Part shown: positions 16,460 through 25,877 of the stretch, piece by piece
How positions within the stretch are numbered: the first letter of the stretch is position 1
Layout of the letters: each line of letters starts with the position of its first letter
Source of the DNA: Streptomyces sp. NBC_01142
Lineage (GTDB): Bacteria > Actinomycetota > Actinomycetes > Streptomycetales > Streptomycetaceae
Reading direction: 5' to 3'
Assembly (NCBI RefSeq): GCF_026341125.1
Contig: NZ_JAPEOR010000002.1
Location: 1,240,001 to 1,304,000 of the forward strand
DNA: 64,000 bases
Made by a program: the position numbers and the translations under genes
The notes under the pieces: generated by a model
What the model saw: only the letters and a program-made list of their open reading frames with translations
Databases searched by the model: none
Told to the model about the DNA's origin: nothing

Positions 16460-18625
16460 TCAGTCTCGCGGGAGGCCGAGGATGCGCTCGGCGACGACGT
16501 TGAGCTGGACCTGGGTGGTGCCGCCGGCGATGGTGAGGCAGCGCGACAGCAGCAGGCTGTGCACGGCCCGCTCCCCGGCGCCTTCGCACAGGGCGCCCTC
16601 GGGGCCGAGCAGTTCGAGGGCGAGCTCGGCCGTCTTCTGCTGGTGCGCGGTCTGGATGAGTTTGCGTACGGATGCGCCCGCGCCGGGTTCGAGACCCGAC
16701 ACCTGCCGCATCGTCGTACGCAGCCCGATGCAGCCGAGGGCGTGCGCCTCGGCGGCCAGTGTCCCGATGCGCGCGCGGTACGCGCCGTCGAGGCCGGGAG
16801 CCCGGGCGAGCAGCGCTTCGAGGCCGGTGCCGAAGGCCATCTGGTCGGCCATGTGGACGCGTTCGTTGCCGAGGGTGTTGCGGGCGACCTTCCAGCCGTC
16901 GTTCACCTGCCCGACGACGGCGTCCTCGGGCAGCATCGCCCCTTCGAAGTACACCTCGTTGAAGAGGGAGTCGCCGGTGATCTCCTTCAGCGGGCGGATG
17001 TCGATGCCGGCCGTCTGCTTCATGTCGACGAGGAAGTAGGTGAGCCCCTTGTGCTTGGGGGCGCCGGGGTCGGTGCGGGCGAGCAGGATGCCGTAGTCGG
17101 CCCCCTGCGCGGCGCTCGTCCACACCTTCTGGCCGGTGATGCGCCAGCCGCCGTCCTCGGCTCTCTCCGCCCTGGTTCGCAGGGAGGCCAGGTCCGATCC
17201 CGCGCCGGGTTCGGAGAACAGCTGGCACCAGAGCAGATCGCCGCGCAGGGTCGGCAGCAGAAAGCGTTCCCTCTGTTCCTCCGTGCCGTACGCGAGGAGC
17301 GAGGGCACCACCCAGGTCGCGATGCCCAGAGCGCTCGGCTCGACCCCGGCGTGCGTCAGCTCCTGCTGTACGACGAGCTGCTGGACGGGACCTGCACCCA
17401 GGCCGTACGGCGCCGGGAGGTGCGGCGCCGCGTATCCGGTGGGGGCGAGGGCGCGGCGGGCGGCGGGCGGATCCAGTCCGCGTGCCGCCGCGACGGCCTC
17501 GCGCGCACGCTCCCGGTGTGTCTGCGCCTCGGCGGGCAGCTCCAGCCTGAGCTCGCGCCGAGCCCCGGCGGCGGCGAGCCGGACGGCCCGTAGCCGGTGG
17601 GTGTCACCCGCTCCCAGCAGCTGGCGTGCGACGAGGGCCCGGCGCAGATACAGGTGTGCGTCGTGCTCCCAGGTGAAGCCGATGCCGCCGAGCACCTGGA
17701 TGCAGTCCTTGGCGCAGGAGTACGCGGCGTCCAGCGCGGTCCCGGCGGCGAGCGAGGCGACGAGCCCCCGCACCTGGCGGACGTCGTCCGCCGCGCGTGC
17801 CGCGTCCCACGCCAGCGCGCGGGCCTGCTCGAGGCGCACCAGCATGTCGGCGCAGAGATGCTTGACGCCCTGGAACTGCCCGATGGGCCGGCCGAACTGC
17901 TCGCGCACCTTGGCGTACGCGACGGCGGTCTCCAGACACCGTGCGGCCACCCCGCATGCCTCCGCCGCGAGGAGCACGGCAGCCAGATCCCGTACGAGTG
18001 CGGTATCGACCGTGAGCACCCGCGCCTGCGGGACGATCAGGCCGTGCGCCGTCACCTCGGCGGTCGGCCGGGTCGGGTCCGCACTGTCGTGGGCGCGCAC
18101 GGTGAGCGTCTCGGCGTCCACCGCGGCCCAGAGCGTGCCGTGCGCCGCCTCCGCGGCGAGCAGCAGCAGACCGGCCTGCGCCCCGGCCAGTACGGGCGGC
18201 GCGGTCCCGTCCAGCCGGTAGCCCCCGTCGACAGTGACAGCCGCCAGCGTGCCGGTCCCGAGCGCGACGGCTCCGATCCGCTCCCCGCCCGCCAGCGCGG
18301 CGACGAGCTCGCCCCGGCCGGCACGCCGCAGCACCTCGGAGGCGAGGAGGCTGGCGAGATACGGCCCCGGCAGCGCGCCCCGGCCGGTCTCCTCCAGGAC
18401 GACGGCCAGGTCGAGGAGCGTGCCGCCCCCGCCGCCGTACTCCTCGGCGAGATGTACGCCGAGGAGTCCCTGCTCGGCGGCACCGTCCCAGTAGGCGGGG
18501 CGCCCGACTCCGCATGCGGGCGCGTCGAGCAGCTTGCGCACCTCCTCGGGGGGCACCGCGCGCGCCAGCCAGCCGCGCACCGACTGCGCCAACTCCCGTT
18601 GCTCCTGCGTGATTCCGATCCCCAT
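16460..18625 (-). CDS. fadE34: Fused acyl-CoA dehydrogenase, FadE34-like
   Basis: A 721-aa protein made of two acyl-CoA dehydrogenase modules. The N-half (1-375) has [19 protein letters not shown] and [17 protein letters not shown] (the Glu is a candidate catalytic base). The C-half (390-721) has [27 protein letters not shown] and [11 protein letters not shown]. Mycobacterial FadE34/ChsE3 is a known fusion of the two subunits that are otherwise heteromeric in sterol-type ACADs, and this protein has the same length and plan. The likely reaction is FAD-dependent alpha,beta-dehydrogenation of a sterol-type acyl-CoA. The ATG at 18625 lies 11 nt from a perfect KstR-like box. It is first in an operon with ltp1. 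Confidence 0.85.
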   Translation of the reverse strand: MGIGITQEQRELAQSVRGWLARAVPPEEVRKLLDAPACGVGRPAYWDGAAEQGLLGVHLAEEYGGGGGTLLDLAVVLEETGRGALPGPYLASLLASEVLRRAGRGELVAALAGGERIGAVALGTGTLAAVTVDGGYRLDGTAPPVLAGAQAGLLLLAAEAAHGTLWAAVDAETLTVRAHDSADPTRPTAEVTAHGLIVPQARVLTVDTALVRDLAAVLLAAEACGVAARCLETAVAYAKVREQFGRPIGQFQGVKHLCADMLVRLEQARALAWDAARAADDVRQVRGLVASLAAGTALDAAYSCAKDCIQVLGGIGFTWEHDAHLYLRRALVARQLLGAGDTHRLRAVRLAAAGARRELRLELPAEAQTHRERAREAVAAARGLDPPAARRALAPTGYAAPHLPAPYGLGAGPVQQLVVQQELTHAGVEPSALGIATWVVPSLLAYGTEEQRERFLLPTLRGDLLWCQLFSEPGAGSDLASLRTRAERAEDGGWRITGQKVWTSAAQGADYGILLARTDPGAPKHKGLTYFLVDMKQTAGIDIRPLKEITGDSLFNEVYFEGAMLPEDAVVGQVNDGWKVARNTLGNERVHMADQMAFGTGLEALLARAPGLDGAYRARIGTLAAEAHALGCIGLRTTMRQVSGLEPGAGASVRKLIQTAHQQKTAELALELLGPEGALCEGAGERAVHSLLLSRCLTIAGGTTQVQLNVVAERILGLPRD

Positions 18626-18636
18626 GCGCGGCAGAC

Positions 18637-18650
18637 TAGAACACGTTTCA
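18637..18650. promoter_or_regulatory. KstR-like operator before fadE34-ltp1
   Basis: TAGAACACGTTTCA matches every fixed base of TnnAACnnGTTnnA. It lies 11 nt upstream of the fused acyl-CoA dehydrogenase start. Bound repressor would therefore overlap the ribosome-binding region or a very short leader. Confidence 0.8.
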
Positions 18651-18760
18651 ATCTGACGGAAGGTCAGATGCCAGGGTTCCCGTCCCCGGCGCTCCGGCCG
18701 TACGGCACCATGGGCGACCCGGACCGTACATGACCACGCGCACGACCAGGAGGAACCCCC

Positions 18761-19405
18761 ATGGCCGCCGCTCCCAAGCCGGAGACCCTCGCCGCCTTCG
18801 AGGCCGCCAAGGGCTTCATGCCCGTGGCCGAGGGCCTCGCCCTGTACGCGGCCGCCACGGAGGCTGCCGCGCTCGGGCTGCCGCTGCTCGAGGTGGGCAC
18901 CTACTGCGGGCGCTCGACGATCCTGCTCGCCGACGCCGCCCGGGAGGCCGGGACGAGTGCGATCACGGTCGACCACCACCGGGGCAGTGAGGAGCAGCAG
19001 CCGGGCTGGGAGTACCACGACCCGACCGTGGTCGACCCGGAGGTCGGCGAGATGGACACCCTCCCGACCTTCCGCCGCACTCTGCACAGGGCGGGCCTGG
19101 AGGAGCACGTCATCGCCGTCGTCGGCCGCTCCCCACAGGTGGCCGCGGTCTGGGGTACGCCGCTCGGCCTGGTATTCATCGACGGCGGCCACACGGACGA
19201 GCACGCGGGCGGCGATTACGAGGGCTGGGCACCGCATGTCGCCGAGGGCGGCCTCCTCGTCATCCACGACGTCTTCCCCGACCCTGCGGACGGCGGCCAG
19301 GCCCCGTACCGCGTCTACCTCCGGGCGCTTGCGTCCCGTGCGTTCACCGAGGTCTCGGCGCACGACTCACTGCGCGTCCTGCGCCGTACGGGAACGGGCA
19401 TCTGA
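18761..19405 (+). CDS. Class I SAM-dependent methyltransferase (family 24-like)
   Basis: A 214-aa Rossmann methyltransferase with SAM motif I LEVGTYCGRSTILLA near residues 40-55 and FIDGGHTDEHAGGDYEGW near 140-157. It resembles O-methyltransferases and cephalosporin-hydroxylase-type methyltransferases. The ATG at 18761 follows a strong AGGAGGAA. The amidase gene begins 23 nt downstream, so the two are probably co-transcribed. The substrate is unknown. Confidence 0.8.
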   Translation: MAAAPKPETLAAFEAAKGFMPVAEGLALYAAATEAAALGLPLLEVGTYCGRSTILLADAAREAGTSAITVDHHRGSEEQQPGWEYHDPTVVDPEVGEMDTLPTFRRTLHRAGLEEHVIAVVGRSPQVAAVWGTPLGLVFIDGGHTDEHAGGDYEGWAPHVAEGGLLVIHDVFPDPADGGQAPYRVYLRALASRAFTEVSAHDSLRVLRRTGTGI

Positions 19406-19428
19406 GCCGGAGGGCTAGCATCGCGACC

Positions 19429-20376
19429 GTGCCGTACGACGAGAACCACTCTCCTGCCACCGGACCGCGCCGACCCCGGCGGGGCCTCCTCACGGTCGCC
19501 GCGCTGGTGCCGACCGCCCTGGTCGGATGGCTCGTCTGGCAGACGGCGAGCGGTCCCGCGGACAACAAGCCGCCGAAGGTACTCCCGCCGCCCAGCCGGG
19601 CGACCACCGCCACCGAGCCCGACCGGGCGCCCTCCCCGTCGGCTTCCTCCCCGGCCGCCTCCCCCTCGCCCTCGCCCTCTAACGGCAAGGGCAGCGGGTC
19701 GGGGCCGCTCGCCGGCAAGGTCGTCGTCGTCGACCCGGGGCACAATCGCGGCAATTTCCGCCATTCACGAGAAATCAACCAACTCGTCGATATCGGCACC
19801 AATCGCAAAGAATGCGACACGACGGGCACGGCCACCAACGCCGGATACACCGAAGCCGAATTCACCTTCGATGTTTCACAACGTCTTCGCACCCTGCTCG
19901 AGAAGCAGGGCGCAACGGTCAAATTCACCCACAGCAATGACCGACCGTTCGGCCCCTGCGTCGACGAGCGGGCTCAATTCGGCAACAAAACCAAGGCCGA
20001 TGCCGTCGTCTCCATCCACGCCGACGGTTCGGCGACCGGCAACCGCGGGTTCCATGTGATCCTCCCCGCCCTGGTCAAGGCTGGTGCGGCGGACACCGCA
20101 CCCATCGTCGGCCCGTCGCGCGAGCTCGGCGAGCGGATCGCCGGGAAGTTCGTACGCGCGACCGGCAGCGCCCCCTCCAACTACGTCGGCGGCGGTACGG
20201 GGTTGGACGTACGCAAGGATCTCGGCGGCCTCAATCTGTCCACCGTGCCCAAGGTGTTCATCGAATGCGGCAATATGCGTGACCCGAAGGACGCCGCTCT
20301 GCTGACCGACCCGAGCTGGCGGCAGAAGGCGGCGCAGGGAATGGCGGACGGCATCGGCAGCTACCTCAACGGGTAA
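19429..20376 (+). CDS. N-acetylmuramoyl-L-alanine amidase (Amidase_3), membrane-anchored
   Basis: A 315-aa protein from the GTG at 19429. One N-terminal membrane helix (LLTVAALVPTALVGWLVW, residues 22-40) is an uncleaved anchor or signal. A Ser/Pro-rich linker runs to residue 95. The catalytic domain has the zinc ligands His in VVVDPGHNRGN, Glu in YTEAEF and His in VSIHADG, plus a likely catalytic Glu in KVFIECGNMRD. It cleaves peptide stems from peptidoglycan outside the membrane. The AT-richer stretch at 19740-19990 is unusual for the neighbourhood. Confidence 0.88.
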   Translation: MPYDENHSPATGPRRPRRGLLTVAALVPTALVGWLVWQTASGPADNKPPKVLPPPSRATTATEPDRAPSPSASSPAASPSPSPSNGKGSGSGPLAGKVVVVDPGHNRGNFRHSREINQLVDIGTNRKECDTTGTATNAGYTEAEFTFDVSQRLRTLLEKQGATVKFTHSNDRPFGPCVDERAQFGNKTKADAVVSIHADGSATGNRGFHVILPALVKAGAADTAPIVGPSRELGERIAGKFVRATGSAPSNYVGGGTGLDVRKDLGGLNLSTVPKVFIECGNMRDPKDAALLTDPSWRQKAAQGMADGIGSYLNG

Positions 20377-20521
20377 CTGATACCCGGCAGACGCCCGGCT
20401 CCGGCAGGCGATAGATTCACCTCTACGATGGGGAGCACCCCCGAACTCCCGCGCCGTGCACACCGCCGTACCGGCGGCAGCGACGACCGCCCCGATGAGA
20501 CGACCGACGAAGGACTTTTAC

Positions 20522-21343
20522 GTGAACATCCGCTCCCTCACTCGAGGCGATGGCGTGGTGATCGGAGCAGCGGTGGTGCTGTTCATCGCCTCGTTCCTCA
20601 ACCTCTACAGCATCGACTGCCCCAGCGGGACAGACTGCGGCAACCCGGACCTGCCGAACGCGTGGGAGATGCTGGGTCTCCTGATGAGCATGTTCCTCTC
20701 AGGTGTCATCGGCGCCGCGCTGATCGTCGTGGGCCGCAGCATGCCGGGACGCAAGGTCGCCGGGCTCGACCTCGGACAGTTCGGGGTCGCCTTCTCCGTC
20801 TTCGCTCTGTGGACGGCGTTCTGGACGATCATCGACATGGAGGGGGACGCGGGCGCCGGCATGATCCTGGGTCTGCTCGCCACCATCGCGCTTGCCGTCG
20901 GCGCGGTCGCCTCGCCGCTGGTATCGGCCCTCAAGGCGCCCCTCGTCGGCGCCCCGAGTCCGGCCGCCCCGCAGCCGTACGGCGCGCAGCCGCCGGCCGG
21001 TGGCTACGGCTACCCGGGTGCCCAGCAGCAGCAGCCCTACGGCGCCCAGCCGGGTCAGCCGCAGCCGTACGGCGGCCAGCCGCAGCCCGGCCCCGGTCAG
21101 CAGCAGTCGGCTCCGGCCGCGCCGCAGGCCACCGGCGGGACCGGCGACTTCACCCCGTTCTGGTTCGCGGTACCGGTGGCCCGTCCGCTGTACGGCGAGG
21201 ACGGTTCGCCGACCCCGATCGCCGAGCTCGCGCCCGGCACCTGGTACCTCGCGGTCGAGCAGCGCGGCCCCGGCCTGGTGGCCCAGACGCAGGACGGCCG
21301 TCGCGGCGTACTGCAGGACACCACGGGTATCCAGCGCGGCTGA
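20522..21343 (+). CDS. Four-helix membrane protein with Pro/Gln-rich linker
   Basis: A 273-aa protein starting VNIRSLTRGDGVV at the GTG at 20522, which has GAAGGA 7 nt upstream; an ATG at 20495 is possible. Four hydrophobic helices occupy residues 10-140. A low-complexity linker with repeats of QPYGAQP / QPYGGQP follows (residues 145-205). The C-terminal part (FWFAVPVARPLYGEDGS to the end) is a small beta domain that could be SH3-like. No enzyme motif is seen. The function is unknown. Confidence 0.8.
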   Translation: MNIRSLTRGDGVVIGAAVVLFIASFLNLYSIDCPSGTDCGNPDLPNAWEMLGLLMSMFLSGVIGAALIVVGRSMPGRKVAGLDLGQFGVAFSVFALWTAFWTIIDMEGDAGAGMILGLLATIALAVGAVASPLVSALKAPLVGAPSPAAPQPYGAQPPAGGYGYPGAQQQQPYGAQPGQPQPYGGQPQPGPGQQQSAPAAPQATGGTGDFTPFWFAVPVARPLYGEDGSPTPIAELAPGTWYLAVEQRGPGLVAQTQDGRRGVLQDTTGIQRG

Positions 21344-21361
21344 CGCACACGGTCCGCGCAG

Positions 21362-21391
21362 CGGCCCCTCGCCCTTCCGGGCGGGGGGCCG
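21362..21391 (+). terminator. Hairpin terminator
   Basis: A 13-bp stem, CGGCCCCTCGCCC / GGGCGGGGGGCCG with one wobble, closed by a TTCC tetraloop. It follows the membrane protein stop at 21343 and precedes the LLM oxidoreductase gene. Confidence 0.85.
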
Positions 21392-21442
21392 TTGCCGTAC
21401 CCTGACGCCCCGTCAGATACGTATCGCTGGAGGGGACCTGGT

Positions 21443-22453
21443 ATGCGACTCGGACTCGCTCTCGGCTACTGGGGCCGCGGCCCGGACTCCGGCCACCTCG
21501 ACCTCGCCCGCGAGGCCGAGCGACTGGGCTACGACTCCGTGTGGACGGCGGAGGCCTGGGGCTCCGACGCCTTCACCCCGCTCACCTGGATCGCGGCGCA
21601 CACCTCCCGGATCCGTCTGGGCACGGCGGTGGCGCAGATGGCCGCCCGCACCCCCACCGCCACCGCGATGCACGCGCTCACCCTGGACCATCTCTCCGGC
21701 GGCCGGACGATGCTGGGACTCGGTCTCTCGGGGCCGCAGGTGGTGGAGGGCTGGTACGGCCGCCCGTTCCCGAAGAGCCCGCTGACAGCGACCCGCGAGT
21801 ACGTCGAGGTGATCCGCCAAGTCCTGCGCCGCGAGGCCCCCGTTGAGCTGGCGGGCCGCTACCACTCCCATCCGTACGCGGGAGAGGACGGCACCGGCAT
21901 CGGCAAGGCGCTCAAGCCCATCACCCATCCTCTCCGGGCCGGACTGCCCGTCCTGCTGGGCGCCGAGGGCCCCAAGAACATCGCCCAGACGACACGTATC
22001 GCCGACGGCTGGCTGCCGCTGTACTGGTCCCCGATGCGCGCGGACGTCTACGAGGCCTCACTCACCGGCATCCCGGAGGGCTTCGTGATCGCGCCGATGG
22101 CACGCGCCAAGGTCTGCGACGACGTCGCGGAGGGGCTGCTGCCCGTCAAGGCCATGCTCGGCTTCTACATCGGGGGTATGGGCCACGCCGCCCGGAACTT
22201 CCACGCCGACCTGATGGCGCGGATGGGCTTCGAGGACGAGGCCCGGCGCATCCAGGCTCTGTTCGCCGAGGGCCGCCGCGAGGAGGCCGTGCTCGCGGTC
22301 CCGGACGCGTTCGCGGACGAGATCTCCCTGGTCGGCCCGCGTGAACGCATCGCGGAGCGCCTGGAGTTGTGGCGCAAGGGCCCGGTCACCGACCTGCTGG
22401 TGACCGCCCCGGACCCGCACACGCTGCGGGTCCTGGCCGAGCTCAACAGCTGA
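21443..22453 (+). CDS. LLM-class F420-dependent oxidoreductase
   Basis: A 336-aa TIM-barrel protein of the luciferase-like monooxygenase fold. It has the N-terminal MRLGLALGYWGRGP, REAERLGYDSVWTAEAWGSD, a RIRLGTAV strand-turn and the cofactor-loop region GLGLSGPQVVEGWYGRPF. In actinobacteria such proteins usually take F420 rather than FMN. The ATG at 21443 is preceded by GGAGGGG. It is monocistronic after a terminator. The substrate is unknown. Confidence 0.88.
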   Translation: MRLGLALGYWGRGPDSGHLDLAREAERLGYDSVWTAEAWGSDAFTPLTWIAAHTSRIRLGTAVAQMAARTPTATAMHALTLDHLSGGRTMLGLGLSGPQVVEGWYGRPFPKSPLTATREYVEVIRQVLRREAPVELAGRYHSHPYAGEDGTGIGKALKPITHPLRAGLPVLLGAEGPKNIAQTTRIADGWLPLYWSPMRADVYEASLTGIPEGFVIAPMARAKVCDDVAEGLLPVKAMLGFYIGGMGHAARNFHADLMARMGFEDEARRIQALFAEGRREEAVLAVPDAFADEISLVGPRERIAERLELWRKGPVTDLLVTAPDPHTLRVLAELNS

Positions 22454-22519
22454 GCGATGCCTCACCGCCCACCGCCCACTGCCCACTGTTCGGGAGGCTG
22501 ACCGGCCGAACGAAGCTGC

Positions 22520-23062
22520 TCAGCCGCCGAGCTGGGAGACGGACGGCACCTTGTCGGTGACCTCCGCGCCCGCGCTCCTGCCCGCCTCCTTGACATCGGT
22601 GATGACGGACTCGAAGGCGCCCACATCCGCCGCCCCCACCTCACCCTTGCGCAGTTTGGTCCCCAGCCCCTTCAGCGATTCGATGCCCGCCATCACCGGT
22701 ACCAGCGCTTTCGACAGCAGCTCGTCGCCCTTGGCGTTGTTCACCGCCGCTTTGAGCCTGTTGTACGCGAACGCACCCGCCAGACCCGCCTTGACCAGTG
22801 CGAACTTCTGGCCCTCCGCGCCCTTCTTGAACGTGCCTGCCCGGTAGGGCTTCACGATCCACTGGTACGTCGCCCCGGCCGCGAGACCCGCGTTGGCGAC
22901 GAATCTCGTCTTGGCGAACTTCTGCGCCTCCGCCGAGCCGGTCGGCGTCGCCGCCGTGTCGCCGCCTTCGCCGTCGCTGCCGCACGCGGTCGCGGTGACC
23001 AGCAGGGTGCAGGCAAGCAGAAACGCGACGACCGGGCGGCGAATCGGACCGGCAGTGGACAT
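22520..23062 (-). CDS. Putative lipoprotein, helical
   Basis: A 180-aa protein with a lipoprotein signal: basic PIRRP, a hydrophobic core VAFLLACTLLV and the lipobox TATAC with the Cys near residue 27. The mature part is Ala/Lys-rich and helical, without recognised motifs. The ATG at 23062 has GGGAGGT 5 nt upstream. It would be anchored to the outer face of the membrane. The family is not recognised. Confidence 0.75.
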   Translation of the reverse strand: MSTAGPIRRPVVAFLLACTLLVTATACGSDGEGGDTAATPTGSAEAQKFAKTRFVANAGLAAGATYQWIVKPYRAGTFKKGAEGQKFALVKAGLAGAFAYNRLKAAVNNAKGDELLSKALVPVMAGIESLKGLGTKLRKGEVGAADVGAFESVITDVKEAGRSAGAEVTDKVPSVSQLGG

Positions 23063-23165
23063 GGCAGACCTCCCTGATCGGTTGGCGTCAGCCTCGCCCC
23101 GACCCCGCCGTACCGCCACTTGGGCGAGCCCGAACGGGTTTCACCCGCTCACAATCGGCAATCCG

Positions 23166-23465
23166 ATGGCTATGGCCACTCGTCATCGCAACGGAACGAA
23201 TCAGGCCGCCACGGTCATCATGATCGTCGCGGATGTCATGGCCGTCATCCTCGGCCTCTGGATCCTCATGTATCTGCTGGACGCCAACCGGGCCAACGAC
23301 CTGGTCGGCTTCGTCCAGGACTCGGCCCGCTGGCTCGCCGGCTGGTCCTACGACCTCTTCACCTTCGACGAGGCCTGGGCCCGCGTGGTTGCGGGCTACG
23401 GGCTGGCCGCGGTGGTCTACCTCTTCGTGGGCCACGCGGTGGCGGGCCGCCTGCGCCGGCACTAG
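23166..23465 (+). CDS. Small two-helix membrane protein
   Basis: A 99-aa protein from the ATG at 23166 (another ATG at 23172). The hydrophobic segment VIMIVADVMAVILGLWILMYLL lies near residues 17-38 and a second one near the C-terminus (YGLAAVVYLFVGHAVAG). A conserved-looking amphipathic stretch NDLVGFVQDSARWLAGWSYDLF lies between them. It is transcribed divergently from the lipoprotein gene. The function is unknown. Confidence 0.75.
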   Translation: MAMATRHRNGTNQAATVIMIVADVMAVILGLWILMYLLDANRANDLVGFVQDSARWLAGWSYDLFTFDEAWARVVAGYGLAAVVYLFVGHAVAGRLRRH

Positions 23466-23483
23466 GGCGTACGCCCTTCGAGC

Positions 23484-23530
23484 GTGTCCTCCATCGCCGG
23501 CAGAGCTGCAATTCTGCTCGGCCGGCGACG
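23484..23530. terminator. Imperfect hairpin after the small membrane protein gene
   Basis: GCCGGCAGAGC pairs with GCTCGGCCGGC (one mismatch) around a 9-nt loop, with further partial pairing outside. It lies 20-65 nt past the stop at 23465. The rest of the 23466-23764 gap shows no gene. Confidence 0.5.
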
Positions 23531-23764
23531 GAGGCGCGGGGTCCGGGAGCTCACGCGGGACGCGCCGCTCATCAACACCACGACCCGCGTCCTGAGGACT
23601 GGTCGTTCGGGTACCGGCAACGTTCGCCTTGTCTCGACGGAGTCCGAATCGGTAGTCGAGCCGTCGACATGTGCGACTGGATCTCGCCCACGACCGGCCA
23701 AGGCCAGGATCACGGTGGATCCCGACATCAACAGCCGGCCGGCTACGACCTCGAAGGTCCGCGA

Positions 23765-24616
23765 TCAGCCATGGATATCCAGGCCGTTGCGATCGAGTGC
23801 TGCTCGGATCCGGCTGAGCCACTCTGTGCCCAGCCGGCGCCCGTTGGGGAGTTGGTCGCCTCGATCCCAGCGCCACGCTGTGATCATCGCCAGCACGAGG
23901 ATCCGGCACTCGCGCAGCAAGTCTTGATCGACACCCGGATAGTGCTCGCTGACTTCTTCGGGCGCATGGGCGAGGTCGAATTCGACGGGCCCACGGCAAC
24001 ACGTCTCAAGGTCTATGAACAGCAGCCCGTTCTTCGTGGTGAGCACGTTGCCCGGGTGCGGCTCGCCGTGCAGCAGCTGCTCGGCGCCGCCGCGCTCGCC
24101 GATCACTCGTCTCAGGCTTCGTAACGTGTCGCCGAGCAGCTCCCGGTCCGCGTCGGCGAGCGCCGGAGTGTGGTCTCGGTTCGCCACGAGTTGTTGAGCC
24201 TGCTCGACTCGATCCGTGAATTGCGGCGTCGGGACATCGAGCTTGCGCATGCCGGCATGCAGCCGCTCGAGCGCACGGGCGTATTCGGCTGGTGAGACCT
24301 CTCGCGGTGTCACGGGTTCGTAGTAGGTCCACAGCGTGACCACGAAGCCATCACGCTCATGGACGCGTGGCTCCACTCGAGGCTCGAGGGCAGCCACGGG
24401 GCACCCGGATTCGGCGAGCCGCTGAGCAAGCTCGACTTCGAACTGTGCGACCTGATGCGCTACAGGTGCCACCCGGGCCAGGACGTCACAAGGCAGCAGT
24501 CGCAGAGTGAGCTTGTTCGAGTCATGAAGAACGATCGCGTCGTCGACTGTCAGGTCAAGTGATGAGGCGGTCGACATGGCCGCGGCCACCGCACGCGGGA
24601 CCTCTGACGCCTGCAT
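23765..24616 (-). CDS. Aminoglycoside-phosphotransferase-fold kinase
   Basis: A 283-aa protein with the APH/choline-kinase catalytic core. The Brenner-type motif LLHGEPHPGNVL (Glu replaces the usual catalytic Asp, HGE for HGD) and the Mg-binding LLFIDLETC lie near residues 185-210. I use the ATG at 24616, which has GGAGAGGGG about 10 nt upstream; longer (24679) and shorter (24577) starts exist. Codon use is less G/C-biased than in the neighbours, which hints at transfer. The family phosphorylates antibiotics or small metabolites. The target is unknown. Confidence 0.75.
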   Translation of the reverse strand: MQASEVPRAVAAAMSTASSLDLTVDDAIVLHDSNKLTLRLLPCDVLARVAPVAHQVAQFEVELAQRLAESGCPVAALEPRVEPRVHERDGFVVTLWTYYEPVTPREVSPAEYARALERLHAGMRKLDVPTPQFTDRVEQAQQLVANRDHTPALADADRELLGDTLRSLRRVIGERGGAEQLLHGEPHPGNVLTTKNGLLFIDLETCCRGPVEFDLAHAPEEVSEHYPGVDQDLLRECRILVLAMITAWRWDRGDQLPNGRRLGTEWLSRIRAALDRNGLDIHG

Positions 24617-24806
24617 TGCCGCCTGGCCCCTCTCCCTCGAGCGCTGCCACAACTCTCCAAGCGGTGCGCACCATACCAAGCTGTCGATAGAGAGCCGCGG
24701 CGGCGCGACGGGCAGGGCGCGGCCGAATCGGCGCTCTGCCCCTTCGGCTGCTCAGCCGACAACCGTCAACCGTCAAACAACGGCAAACGATTCCGGTCCC
24801 GCGGCA

Positions 24807-25877
24807 CTAGCAGCAGTCCGGCGCCAGGCCCCGCGGCAGCCGCTCGCCCCCGAACACCGCCGTCGTCGCCTCGTCCCCCCCGAGCGCGGCCACCGCCAGC
24901 AGCAGCGAGCCTGCCGTCCAGGTGGTGAGCTCCTCCGGCCACACGGCCCGTTCGCCCTCGAAGACGTACCCCGTCCAGTACATGCCGTCCTCGGCGCGCA
25001 GATGCTGGATGGACTGCAGGATCTCCAGCGCCCGGTCGGACTCGCCCATCACCCACAGGGCCAGGGCGAGTTCGCAGCTCTCGCCGCCCGTGACCCACGG
25101 GTTGGGCAGCACGCACCGTACGCCGAGCCCGGGGACCACGAAGCGGTCCCAGCCGTCCTCGATACGGGAGGTGGCCTCCGCGCCCGTCAGCGCGCCGCCG
25201 AGCACCGGGTAGTACCAGTCCATGGAGTAGCGGTTCTTGTCGAGGAAGCGCTCCGGGTGCCGGCAGATCGCATGGGCGAGTGCGCCCGCCGCCAGCTCCC
25301 AGTCGGGCTGCGGCTCTTCGCGCTCCTCTGCGATCGCCAGCGCGCAGCGCAGTGCCTGGTGGACCGACGAACTGCCGGTCAGCAGCGCGTCGTTGACCGG
25401 CGTGCCGTCCGCCTCGCGCTTCCAGCCGATCTGACCCCCGGGCTGCTGAAGCCCCAGCACGAACTCGATCGCGGCGAAGACCGCCGGCCACATCCGTTCG
25501 AGGAACATCTCGTCGCCGGTGGCCAGGAAGTGGTGCCAGACGCCGACGGCGATGTACGCGCAGAAGTTGGACTCGCGGCCCAGGTCGGTGGGCCGGTCCG
25601 CCTCGCCGTCGTGGTACGCGGCGTACCAGGACCCGTCCTCGTTCTGATGCCGCATCAGCCACTCGTACGCGCGGGCCGCGGCCTCGTGCTCGCCCGCCGC
25701 GTCCAGCGCCATGGCAGCCTCGGTGTGGTCCCACGGATCCAGGTGATGGCCGCGGAACCAGGGGATCGCGCCGTCCTCACGCTGCACGGCGAGTATCCCG
25801 GCGACGGTCCGGGCAGCCTCCTCCGCGGTGAGGACCCCGGGCAGGACGAGATGTTCCGTACGTCCCGGAGTTGTCAC
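24807..25877 (-). CDS. Alpha-barrel (prenyltransferase/six-hairpin-like) protein
   Basis: A 356-aa helical-repeat protein with QREDGAIPWFRGHHLDPWDHTEAAMAL, QNEDGSWYAAYHDG and a final AEDGMYWTGY block. These Q-x-DGxW-type repeats are typical of alpha/alpha barrels such as terpene-cyclase-like or glycoside-hydrolase-like folds. The start is a GTG at 25877 overlapping the methyltransferase stop (GTGA). It is the last gene of a three-gene operon (GT4, methyltransferase, this). It contains CC at the C-terminus. The operon suggests modification of a glycan or glycolipid; the exact reaction is not known to me. Confidence 0.75.
   Translation of the reverse strand: MTTPGRTEHLVLPGVLTAEEAARTVAGILAVQREDGAIPWFRGHHLDPWDHTEAAMALDAAGEHEAAARAYEWLMRHQNEDGSWYAAYHDGEADRPTDLGRESNFCAYIAVGVWHHFLATGDEMFLERMWPAVFAAIEFVLGLQQPGGQIGWKREADGTPVNDALLTGSSSVHQALRCALAIAEEREEPQPDWELAAGALAHAICRHPERFLDKNRYSMDWYYPVLGGALTGAEATSRIEDGWDRFVVPGLGVRCVLPNPWVTGGESCELALALWVMGESDRALEILQSIQHLRAEDGMYWTGYVFEGERAVWPEELTTWTAGSLLLAVAALGGDEATTAVFGGERLPRGLAPDCC

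Noticed and set aside
16460..19363. A 967-codon open frame suggesting a longer acyl-CoA dehydrogenase
   Set aside because: The real start is the ATG at 18625; the extra part overlaps the methyltransferase gene in antisense and has no family features.
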